This document shows positions 23,498 through 34,140 of a stretch of DNA of 64,000 nt, in pieces. The position numbers and the translations under genes are program-made. Origin of the DNA: Capitella teleta (Eukaryota > Annelida > Polychaeta > Capitellidae); contig KB296865.1 in the NCBI GenBank assembly GCA_000328365.1, positions 198,615 through 262,614 of the forward strand. The letters run 5' to 3'. The notes beneath the pieces were generated by a model. It made no database searches. It was not told the origin of the DNA and worked only from the letters and a program-made list of their open reading frames with translations. Positions within the stretch are counted from its first letter, which is position 1. Each line of letters opens with the position of its first letter.

Positions 23498-26102
23498 CCT
23501 CATATTAATTTATGCGTGCGTGCAGCACACTTGACGAATAACAAACATCGCAGGACACTAAGTTGTCTTATTTTTAATTCCGCCAAAATACAGAGTTCTA
23601 CTGAATATATAGATCCGGCCCGATTCTAAAATGAGGATTAGGTCGACTTGGCCTACGGAATTATTCTTGAATTACGACCGGAAGTCAACTTATATATAGC
23701 CGATCAAAAGGATCTGTATGCAGACTACTGTGATTACACGTACACCATTCACAGCAACACAAAGCGCCCTGCCTTGTTATGCAATTGGGCCACAATGGAA
23801 CCAAGTTGGAGGCACAAAGCGATGATTAGCGCCTCAGGGATCTCGTTCGTCGGATGAGCCTTGCGGGCGTGCATAATTATACACCAGTATGGCGAGTGTT
23901 TTATGGATTTTTTAGCTTGGGATCCAGGGTCGCGTATCACTAAGAATTTCACCTACAACTGATATGCCCTAACTTTTATTGCACCCTAGTTGGTAAATTT
24001 GAATGGATACAGCGCAAAATTATGCTTAATTTTTTAGGTAGATATAAGAAGCATGATTTAGCTATAGAGGACACACACTTATTCTTTTAAATAATGAAAG
24101 AAAATAAGCTTTGAAGTTTTTATTAATTATAAATTAAATACAAGAAATTTAATTGGCCTCGATGAGGAGTGAAATGCACCACAGGGCAGCATTCACTTAT
24201 AAATACAAAATCAAAATAGTGCTTTATATGGATGGTTTTATCATACTGTTTTCAAATGCCTTCGTGAAATAAAAGATATACTGCTATACCATCTGAGTGG
24301 AAGGATAACGGTTTAGAGGCTGCATTTGCTGATCATTACATTCTTCATCAGCCGATGGCCAAACCTTATAGAAACCCATAACATAAATTAACAGAAAAAA
24401 AAAAAAAAAAACCTTTAGCAACCCTTTTCTCATGACTCACACCCACGGAGCACGTGACCAGTGACCTTGTATAGTCTCAAATCGCGTCCTTGATGCTTTC
24501 AGACACCAGTCGTAAAGAACTCGTGCTCAAATATGAAGCGCCCATTACTGACTAACAAGAGAGACGTCAAGCCACGATATCACGGGATGCAGCTTTATAA
24601 GAGGTCAATGACCGCTACACCTGCGTCAAGACATTGTGATGAGATTGACAAGAGCCACCTGAGGTCAAAGTCTGCTTCCTTCCTGTGATGTAGGAGAATG
24701 CTTATGGGGTATTAAAGGAGACAAGAGCTGGCTTCTTACTTACATTACATCACATCACATACATCGCATAATGCCAACCCCTGCAATGGTCTGTGAGGCT
24801 CAGAATTTGCTGGTGTAGTTGGGGATACATAAACTGTGAATATGTGAGTGAAGACGGATAGTAATCATCAGAGATATATAATCAAGTTTGCATATGATGT
24901 GGACTACTAGCCTCTGGGGCAAAGGTTTAAATGATGGATGGGATCTAAATGTATATGTGCATAGAGATAGGTCTAAATAAGCTATATCATAATTATGTTA
25001 TATGGCACAGAATTGTTTTTGTGAATTGTATGTCTTGTGAAATGTACAATCCATAAAGCACCCCAGAATTACCCAACAAGCTCCTAAACTACGTGGTAAC
25101 CAAATTACATCCCATCTGACGCATTTCCATTTCCACGCAGGCCTCCATTTACGACCCTAAATGTAACAGATGCTTTGCAAGACGACGAAATGAACAGCAT
25201 GTCTGTGCTCTAGCTGTCTAGATGCAAATTCTCCATTTTCAGTACCATTAAAACAAAACCACTGCATTATTTACGTGTGTGGCTGGTTGTATTTTCTTTT
25301 TTTACTTATGCAACTATCTGGTACACTCAAGTAATCCATTTCATACACATGCAGAATAGATGAAATGTCAACAGTGCTCGCTACACCAATTTATCTTCAC
25401 TATATACGTTGGGTGTGCTTTTACATACGTTGTTTAAATGGGTGACATGTTTAAGCCTGTCGATGTCGACAAAATAGATACCACATGCGGTAACCTCGGC
25501 ATAATAATAATACGCACTTGTATGCTAAAAGCTTTTTACAATGCTCAAAGGAACCACTCTCTGCAAGCAGTGCTCGAGAGGATTTCACCCTAGACCTGAA
25601 GAATTAGAAGGACGATATTGTGGGCTCCCTGTAGAATACATGCCTCATTCAGCTAGCTGCTCCAACACAGCTAGGTTTAACTACCACTAATGCAATCCTA
25701 CGTGTACGGTACATAACTACGGCAGTGAAGTTAATAAAACTACACATACAAGGGGAATATCTCTTTCAAGGGAAGTCCACTAATTGGCTCAGTTGACATT
25801 GACAAATAGCTATGTTGTCTTCGTGGGCACAGGTGCTGTTTACGGAGGGTATCAGGGCTGATTCATCTCCGCCGAGCTAATCGGAATAATGTCCTGCCCT
25901 CTGTCAAGAAAATGAAACACGAAATTCCACCTCACCTCGTGATCCCTAAATATGAGAATTGGATATAAAATCGCTCTTACTGTAGAATATCCTATAACTA
26001 ACGATGTCAGATTTCCCCAGGCACCCATGCAAGCAAACTCATGCATTATTTAATTGCCCAATAAATCGTGTATTCATTAGTGGGAATATCACGTTACCTG
26101 TT

Positions 26103-26240
26103 TGGTTCACTGCTAAAGCGTTGGTCACTCAATCCAAGGATAAAGGGTTCGACTCTCCTGGGTGACTAAACACCAATTAACGTACAGCCTCTTAGGCCGG
26201 GACTTAGAATGGGGACCCTAAAACCAAAGTATTCGCGATT
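26103..26240 (+). mobile_element. tRNA-derived SINE head
   Basis: CTGCTAAAGCGTTGGTCAC resembles a tRNA D-arm/box A, and GGGTTCGACTCTCC is a good box B about 45 bases later, as in tRNA-derived SINEs. The acceptor ends do not pair as a functional tRNA would. The sequence continues into GGCCGGGACTTAGAATGGGG, a non-tRNA body. The limits are approximate. Confidence 0.5.
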
Positions 26241-28228
26241 TATTGGCAGCGCTTTGAGCACTTCGGTAGATATTTCACTACACACAATGAATCATTTATC
26301 CATACATTTATTATATTCCCCAGCACACACACAAGCAAATCAATTAATCAATGCACCTGATTATAAGAACATTGAGACCGACAACTTACCTTTCACAAGA
26401 TGAATCAGAGAAAGAGCCGGCAACTCGAACACTAGCCACTGTAGCCACCCTAGCCACCACTAGCCACCTGTAGCCATGCCCGACATCGTATGCGCAAAGA
26501 GAGGAGAAGGCATGCGCCCATCGGCCACAAGCACGGTGCGACGCAAGTCTCTGCTCCAACTCTATTCAGTTGCTACTATGCTCATGAAAAATGGATCGAC
26601 CCAGGGCTCGTTCAAAGGAGGACGAGGAGGACGTTCGCTGTTTCCTCGGGGAACGCGATTCTTCTGTTGCTTAGACTCGAGGGAAAAAGCTATCTTCTCT
26701 CTGTTGACATCGAATGTCCTTTATTATTCATCGCAAATTATGCTCACGTATAGGGGATATCGATCTCCACTTCCGATTTGTAAATCTAATAGTGTTATCA
26801 ATTGATATGAAACGAACACGGAAAGCCATCCATTTTGGAAAGAGAAAGAAAAGAGGAGGAAATAAAGAGGGAAGAAAAGTCTGACTCGAGCTTTTAATTC
26901 GAGGGTCGACTTCGGCATATCCAATCTCAGGACTGCAATCGACTGAATATTCTGGCTTGATTTTAACCATGCATAGGGTTAAATTAAATTATTTAGCTGT
27001 TATACCTTATCTGATTGGTGTACATCACCACACATTCGGCTTACTGTTATTATAGTGCATGCAATATTTATATTGATAGGAATAGTATTAAATTACAGGT
27101 AAAACATTGCACCATTCATTTCATACCGGAATCAATTTACCATAATTGACAGAGCATGTATGCAGTTTCGGTACATAATTACACGGTGAATGCTCATTGC
27201 TCACCTCTGCTCCAATCAACGAGGTCGTTAATTCCCACAAACTGCTGGCACATCCATTCCAAACAGTTTCTGCTTATTGTATATTGCAACATTATTTAGT
27301 GTTCTCCTGGGAAATGTTACAGACATTATTATAACATCTGAGTAACTGTATGTAAATGGTACTCGTGTATATAGCCACGTGGGTTTGCAGTAGCTTGAAT
27401 TACATTCCTTACAGGATGAATGGCCTAATAGGAGCATGGATTTCTTGGAAAAAAATGCCGTTGTAGGTTCAAACATATCCCTCGGTACTCGTTAATCTTG
27501 TGCCCATGGCAACCACACTGTAGTAACCGAACCGCTAGTTCTTAGAAAACGTAGATGCGTGTCGGAATGGCACGGATCTGCTGGTGTAGATATAGACTGG
27601 AGAGCCGATAGTCCTGGGCCTACCAAAAGAAATACAGATGAATCTACAATGTACTTTTCTGCATGGGAAATGTAAACTGCTAGCAAATCCCATCTCTAAG
27701 AACATAAGATCCATTTACGTGCCAACTTCCTACCCTCTAGGGCAAAACTTACGTCAATATCATTTCGTATTATTGTACAATGTACAGGTAATGTACTAGT
27801 AATGCTAAATGGCACAACCTTGCTTCCTTTCTGCTGAGAAAATGTTGTAGATTGTAGAATGTAGACAATAGGTAATTGACTTATTGGGGTTATGTAATAC
27901 TGTTCATTTCCCGGTGTATTAACATGCCCTGATGACGACCACCAGCTGCTATGTGATAGGATTTTATGACGGTGTGCAGTTTACTGACGGAGCATCACTG
28001 GTGTGCACCTTGTATATTGCTGTTACTGGTAATGACTAATGTATTGCTCATGATGAAACACAACGTGGTCGACTAGAACCGGGCAAAGAGGTGTAAGGTG
28101 TCGAAATGTACAATTTTTCGTCGTTTTATTTGTTTCATCAGGCGAATTAGAATGCGTGAGTTTAATAAGCGTCCGTTTTGGCCAAATTGCTCAATATTTA
28201 CAAAGATGTCGAATCGAGGATGTTCTAG

Positions 28229-29119
28229 NNNNNNNNNNNNNNNNNNNNNNNNNNNNNNNNNNNNNNNNNNNNNNNNNNNNNNNNNNNNNNNNNNNNNNNN
28301 NNNNNNNNNNNNNNNNNNNNNNNNNNNNNNNNNNNNNNNNNNNNNNNNNNNNNNNNNNNNNNNNNNNNNNNNNNNNNNNNNNNNNNNNNNNNNNNNNNNN
28401 NNNNNNNNNNNNNNNNNNNNNNNNNNNNNNNNNNNNNNNNNNNNNNNNNNNNNNNNNNNNNNNNNNNNNNNNNNNNNNNNNNNNNNNNNNNNNNNNNNNN
28501 NNNNNNNNNNNNNNNNNNNNNNNNNNNNNNNNNNNNNNNNNNNNNNNNNNNNNNNNNNNNNNNNNNNNNNNNNNNNNNNNNNNNNNNNNNNNNNNNNNNN
28601 NNNNNNNNNNNNNNNNNNNNNNNNNNNNNNNNNNNNNNNNNNNNNNNNNNNNNNNNNNNNNNNNNNNNNNNNNNNNNNNNNNNNNNNNNNNNNNNNNNNN
28701 NNNNNNNNNNNNNNNNNNNNNNNNNNNNNNNNNNNNNNNNNNNNNNNNNNNNNNNNNNNNNNNNNNNNNNNNNNNNNNNNNNNNNNNNNNNNNNNNNNNN
28801 NNNNNNNNNNNNNNNNNNNNNNNNNNNNNNNNNNNNNNNNNNNNNNNNNNNNNNNNNNNNNNNNNNNNNNNNNNNNNNNNNNNNNNNNNNNNNNNNNNNN
28901 NNNNNNNNNNNNNNNNNNNNNNNNNNNNNNNNNNNNNNNNNNNNNNNNNNNNNNNNNNNNNNNNNNNNNNNNNNNNNNNNNNNNNNNNNNNNNNNNNNNN
29001 NNNNNNNNNNNNNNNNNNNNNNNNNNNNNNNNNNNNNNNNNNNNNNNNNNNNNNNNNNNNNNNNNNNNNNNNNNNNNNNNNNNNNNNNNNNNNNNNNNNN
29101 NNNNNNNNNNNNNNNNNNN
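28229..29119. other. Assembly gap (891 N)
   Basis: Unknown bases. Any open frame crossing it is an artefact. Confidence 1.
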
Positions 29120-29676
29120 GGTCTCATCTGAGCCACTGCAGACGATGTGATGACGATGAAAGACCTGACAATAATTGCGTATGTTGTACACTGGAGTATG
29201 ACGTAAGCAGGTTTGACTGAAGTCAACTGATTCCGGGAAAGCGAGAATCCTTATCGAGGGGTACAAGACGTGAAAATGATGCGAAAACGAAAACAGATCT
29301 GACAATGATGGACTGATGATGGGTGTTGACTCGAGTGAGCATGGGCAGACTAACTCCTGTCAACTAACTGGAACCCCGAGGGACAACAGAACCGTGTTCT
29401 GATGCTGACGTCATGATCAATTCATATCGAATGATCATGAAATGATGATATTTCAATTAGCCCATCGTATTGTTTTTCAATCTCGAATATTGTGTATAGA
29501 CAGTGTGGCGTATTTGGGAAATTAAAAGTTCATAAAAATAGTCAAAATATATTTTATTCGTATTATATAATCAGTAATTATATATAATTCATTCGAACTT
29601 TAACTAGCGGTCGTTGCTGGTTAGAATGAATTAGTAAGCATTGAGACAAACGGAATGCAAGTAAATTGAAGCTAGC

Positions 29677-30259
29677 TTATTTGCCTGCTTGACGAGGAGT
29701 GGCGAGTGGAGTGGTGTCATCGGGCAAAGGTAGGTGACACGTAAACACGCAGGTGTGTCCGACCCCAGTGATGCTGTGCAGTTTGTAGCCAGCCGTCTCC
29801 AGTAGGTCGAGAACTTGGCGAGGAGCTAATGCGGTCCTCCACTCTTGGCTGCAAGCAGACAGGGCTTAGATAGGTCTACCCAATGCACAGAAGACTCCGT
29901 GCAATCGGAGTACTCACACATAGTTGCCTATGAGGTTAGCTTTTAACAGCTTCATTAGTGTGGGGTCGCTTTGTGCATCTCCGACTGTGCATGGTCCATT
30001 CTCCTGAAATAATAAAGTAGGCCTACCATATATGCATGCATACATATCTGATATTCATCAGTGACGATAAGCTAAGAGTTAACCCCGCCCTTTAATTTAT
30101 TATTGAGTACATACACAAACATGCATGGGGTTAGGGTGCATGTTGGCACCCAATGACCAATATATATATACTGATTCACACCCTGATAATTATAACACGT
30201 CAATCCACTTGATCAGTACTCACTAGTCTGGTCTGTGTGCTGACAAGCACGTACGGCAT
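29677..30259 (-). CDS. GCHFR: GTP cyclohydrolase I feedback regulatory protein (GFRP)
   Basis: Three short exons on the minus strand: 30259-30224, 30003-29918 and 29848-29677, giving 97 residues. GFRP is a small pentameric protein that binds GTP cyclohydrolase I and passes on feedback inhibition by tetrahydrobiopterin and stimulation by phenylalanine. Exon 1 encodes MPYVLVSTQTRL (human MPYLLISTQIRM). Exon 2 has GPCTVGDAQSDPTLMKLL (human GPTMVGDEQSDPELMQHL). Exon 3 has RQVLDLLETAGYKLHSITG and VGHTCVF, matching the human LDKLERRGFRVLSMTGVGQT. The splice sites are canonical and the phases agree. The protein is 13 residues longer than human (84) because of an extra Pro/Thr-rich C-terminus. Two copies of the GTGCGTTATGA motif (reverse, 30337-30385) lie 78-126 bases upstream of the start codon. 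Confidence 0.93.
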
Positions 30260-30336
30260 CTTGATCACTTGAAACAGCGTCTGCTTAGAACGCACAATAA
30301 GGTCACCTAATCACTGACGGAAAGATTATGTGATAA

Positions 30337-30385
30337 TCATAACGCACTCGAATGATTCGGATTTGTATGAATGATCATAACGCAC
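30337..30385 (-). promoter_or_regulatory. Paired GTGCGTTATGA motifs upstream of GCHFR
   Basis: The 11-mer occurs twice on the GCHFR strand, at 30347-30337 and 30385-30375, 38 bases apart, just upstream of the gene. The close pairing and position suggest a promoter element. No known factor is assigned. Confidence 0.4.
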
Positions 30386-30539
30386 TTATATTTCAGATTC
30401 GCAGATGCAGACTGACTGATGGGGTTTTACGGCTCCATCCAAACCATTCGGATGATACGGGCGCCAGAACAGAAGGACCGGGACCGGGGTTTCCCCCTAC
30501 TCTTATCGATAAATCCCGAGGGTTACTGCCCTCGAAAAT

Positions 30540-30755
30540 TTCTGCAAATCTGCTTTCTGAATAATTACCGCCCAGTCTCCAATCTTCCTTTTCTGAGTAA
30601 AATCCATGAAAGGGCAGTAGTCGGTTAACTAAATGTGTACCTGAAAGCGAATAATCTGTTTGATTCATTCCAATCTGCTTATAAAAAACAGCACAGCACC
30701 GAAACGGCCTTCATTAAAGTGAAAACTGACATTGACATCATATTGGATTTTGGAG
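30540..30755 (+). mobile_element. LINE reverse transcriptase fragment
   Basis: The plus strand reads NNYRPVSNLPFLSKIHERAV, then YLKANNLFDSFQSAYKKQHS and TETAFIKVKTDI. This is the N-terminal block of a non-LTR (Jockey/CR1-type) reverse transcriptase. One in-frame stop (TAA near 30627) separates the two parts. The match stops abruptly near 30755, where Gypsy-derived sequence on the other strand begins. It is a dead fragment of about 70 codons; upstream sequence back to about 30420 may belong to it. Confidence 0.85.
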
Positions 30756-31800
30756 ATGCAGAATTGGAATTGACATCTGTTTGGATGATGTGATCGGCTT
30801 TAACGTTAAAATACGCGAGGACTGGAGCCTTTGAGGTGACCTGCTTGATGTCCAGAATAGCTTTTTCGTGTTGGGTCTCCCAAGAAAAGATTGCATGCTT
30901 CTTCAGTATGTTGACAAACTGTCGTTTTAAACAAGTGAATTCATAGCTCTGGCGTTTCGTGTAGTTTACCATTCCCAGATAGGATTCTAGCTCTTGCTTT
31001 GAGGTGGTCTTGGCATCTGTTGGATGGCATTTATTTTCTCTGGTTCTATTTGGATTCCTTCTGGTGTTAGCATCTGTCAAAAGAACTTGCATTGAACAGT
31101 GCAAAACCGCACTATTTTTGGGTTAAACCATTTCGCTCTGGCAAGATGCAGCAGCATAAGTAGGTTAATTGGTGTGATGGTCTTGAGTCGTTGAACCAGT
31201 GATGAGACAGGCATCTGCAATTCCTGTCACTCCTCTTGCTTGCGTCCTAGTGGTCATGGTGTATACCTCTTGAACAATGGGTTTTGATGGTAGTATTGGC
31301 TGTTTTAATGGAGGAAAGCTGACGTAACCCATTTCCTACAATGATTGTCTGCTCGGGGGTCTTTCTTACATCACAAATTTGAAATCTATATTGCAGCATC
31401 CGCTTTCTTATGTGGATCATAAACAACTTAGAACTAAGATTTCTCACCGGTTGGTCTCCATAAGCTTTTATGATCACTGATGGTGGATCCATGGGTGTAA
31501 CACCAAAGGTTCTCTTTCACACGTGGAGTGGAAATGTGTTGCATCCTGCTCCTGAATCGACTTCGGCTTCTATTAGATGTTTGTTGGATTTCATTGCATT
31601 ACTGAACCAGAGGGGGCACAGATGAGGAGCTTTAGGATCCGGAAATGTATTCAAGGAATTAAAGTCTACAGAGTTGGCGTCATCTTCATCGCTCTGGTCA
31701 TGATCGTTACAGTCCATGATTTGATGAACTCTTGTTTTGATATTTCCTACTCCGTTCTTCTTCATTCTAAATACCTTTACCCCAATGTCTTATCCTTCCA
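30755..31800 (-). mobile_element. Second Ty3/Gypsy fossil, fragmentary
   Basis: Minus-strand remnants of pol. There is an aspartic-protease stretch with the active-site string EVDSGAGCNT (about 31760-31510), and the end of reverse transcriptase running into RNase H (about 31100-30755). The element is incomplete, with several breaks, and looks older than the one at 1-2110. Possible gag-like sequence continues to about 32250 without a firm match. It abuts a LINE fragment on the opposite strand. No LTR was recognised. Confidence 0.75.
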
Positions 31801-32464
31801 CACTAATTGCATTTGGAGGCCTTAGCTGGGCATTATTGTCGTCTACGTCGCACTCTTCCACCACACAATAAAAGTACATGATAAAGATTTAGACAGATGT
31901 GAATTTGAAAAATCATTAGAATTTTCATGGTGAATCTTGTTCACATAAGAGTTCGTTGTTGGGCTTCCTCTCCATCAATGCATTACTTAGCAGCACTCGA
32001 TTTGCCATACATCTGACAAATGTTCATCCATTAAATTGCATGGCCCGATGCTTTAAGTGATTTCCATTACTCTTTTGCTGCTTAGTTGGTCTGCTTTCTC
32101 TTTAAGGCAGTACTTCATTCACCTTGAAACAGCAGTACGCGCCTCATACTCTATCTCTGATTTCCATGCTGCGAATCTGGTGGGGAGCTTAGCATCTGGT
32201 GTCCAACCCAGCTGAGGTCAGTATATATATTGCCCTGTCATCGTTGCTTCTGTGTTGGTCGGGTACTTGAAATACTTCTTGACACCATGTTGTACTTTTG
32301 ATTGACAAAGGTTCGAGCTTTCAATGCTTAATGAGTCGTGGATTGAACATATATACACACAGGTGTTCAGTGAAATCGATCATAGAAAAATATAATATAT
32401 ATAGAAATATCGTTGAATTGAGATTAAGCTGATTTAGAATAGCTTATCTTTATATGCAACAAAC

Positions 32465-33470
32465 CTGATGTTCTGAAACCTTGAGGTCCCGAAATGCTGA
32501 AGTTCTGAAATGCTGATGTTCTGAAATGCTGATGTTCTGAAATTCTGATGTTCTGAAATTCTTACGGGGATATGTAATCTGGATGTCCTGAAATCCTGAT
32601 GTTATGAAACCTTGAGGTCCCGAAATGCTGAAGTTCTGAAATGCTGATGTTCTGAAATTCTGATGTTCTGAAATTCTTACGGGGATATGTAATCTGGATG
32701 TCCTGAAATCCTGATGTTATGAAATGCTGATGTTCTGAAATGCTGATGTTCTGAAATGCTGATGTTTTGAAATGTTGATGTTCTAAAATGCTGATGTTCT
32801 GAAATGCTGATGTTTTGAAATGCTGATGTTATGAAACCTTGATGCCTGAAATCCTGATGTTTTGAATTCCTGATGATCTGAAATTATGATGTTTTGAAAC
32901 CTTGATGCCTGAAATACTGATGTTCTGAAATCTTGATGTCCTGAAATCATGAAGTTATGAAACCTTGATGCCTGAAATCCTGATTTTCTAAAATCCTGAT
33001 GTTCTGAAATCCTGATGATCTGAAATCATGATGTTAATAAACCTTGATGCCTGAAATCCTGATTTTCTGAAATCCTGAGGTTCTGAAATTCAGATATTTT
33101 GAAATCCTCATGTTCTGAAATGCTGATGTTATGAAAACTGGATGACCAGAAATCCTGATATTCTGAAATCCTGATATTCTGAAATCCTGATGGTATGAAA
33201 TTTTGATGTTCTGAAATCCTGACGTAATGAAGTCTGGAAGTCCTGAAATCCTGATGTTTTGAAACCTTGATGTCCAGAAATTCTGATGTTCTGAAATCCT
33301 GATGTTCTGAAATCCTGATGTTCTGAAATCCTGATGTTATGAAACCTTGATGCCTGAAATCGTGATGTCCTGAAATCCTGATTTTCTGAAATCCTGATGT
33401 TATGAAACCTTGATGCCTGAAATCGTGATGTCCTGAATTCCAGATGTCCTGAAATCCTGATGTTCTGAAA
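32465..33470. repeat. Minisatellite, 16-bp unit, about 1 kb
   Basis: About 60 imperfect head-to-tail copies of CTGATGTTCTGAAATC or close variants. At the left end a higher-order block of about 130 bases (from GAAACCTTGAGGTCCC to GGGGATATGTAATCTGG) occurs twice, at about 32468 and 32607. CCTTGATGCCTGAAATC variants recur in the right half. The 16-base period is not a multiple of three, so it is not a coding repeat. Confidence 0.95.
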
Positions 33471-33474
33471 ATAG

Positions 33475-34140
33475 ATCAGTTTTACTTATGTTCCACCAAG
33501 GGGATTTTGTCCGATTTTCAGTATGTTAGTGAGGAGGTTATTCCTAATGTATTCCACTAAAAATAATTTTTTTTAATTTGGTCCGTGTCGAACGCTATAT
33601 TAACTGCAAGGAACGTTAATAATATTAGTTATTAAAACTCCTTGATTGACTAGTCTATTCTGTGAATGAATTACATGTACATGTACTAGAAACTTATCTG
33701 ATCTAATGCTGGCTTGCTGAGGTACTGTCCGCCATTCTATTGTGTAGCTCAGAGGTTGCCTTGCCACACTATTCGTTATAGTTCAGTGTTTTACTCGGAT
33801 AGACTTTTAAGTACTAAGCCAGTAAGTTGTAACTCTTGATCACCTTAGACTGTGTCACTAAATCTTCGTAAACTGAAAATAGAAAATCATTTTGACAAAC
33901 ATAACAAAACTGCTTCGACATGTATCAATAAAAAGTGATGAAGAGCTTCGTTTTATTTTTAGCCAATCAGCGTGCGAACCGCTCGCTTCCGGTGCAGGCA
34001 GCAGACAAGTTTGTTGCTGTGGATGCCACGTCTGATTGACGGAATTTGTGTTTTTTCTGTCGTTTTCATTCGACATCTCTCGGTTAAATAGCATCAAAGA
34101 CTAATACATTTATTTTCGAATCAAAAACCCTATTTCTGCA
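33475..34140. other. Upstream region of TMED10
   Basis: No gene. A CCAAT box (33963-33967) within GCCAATCAGCGTGCG and nearby GC-rich sequence, about 175 bases before the start codon, look like the TMED10 promoter. Confidence 0.4.

Larger units (their letters stand above)
23500..29676. other. Long gene-poor stretch
   Basis: No gene supported. It holds an 18-base poly-A near 24395, a probable SINE (26103-26240), a short TAGCCACC repeat (about 26430-26476) and the 891-base assembly gap. A minus-strand frame just left of the gap (28079-28228) could be an exon, but nothing identifies it. Confidence 0.5.

Noticed and set aside
26111-26172. Candidate functional tRNA
   Set aside because: Box A and box B are present, but the acceptor stem does not pair; it fits a tRNA-derived SINE head better.
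26476-26970. Overlapping frames of 80-109 codons at 26.5-27 kb
   Set aside because: Low-complexity purine-rich sequence; no family motif, splice pattern or consistent strand.
28073-29305. Very long open frames across 28.1-29.3 kb on both strands
   Set aside because: They are open only because they cross 891 N; the real flanking codons show no recognisable protein.
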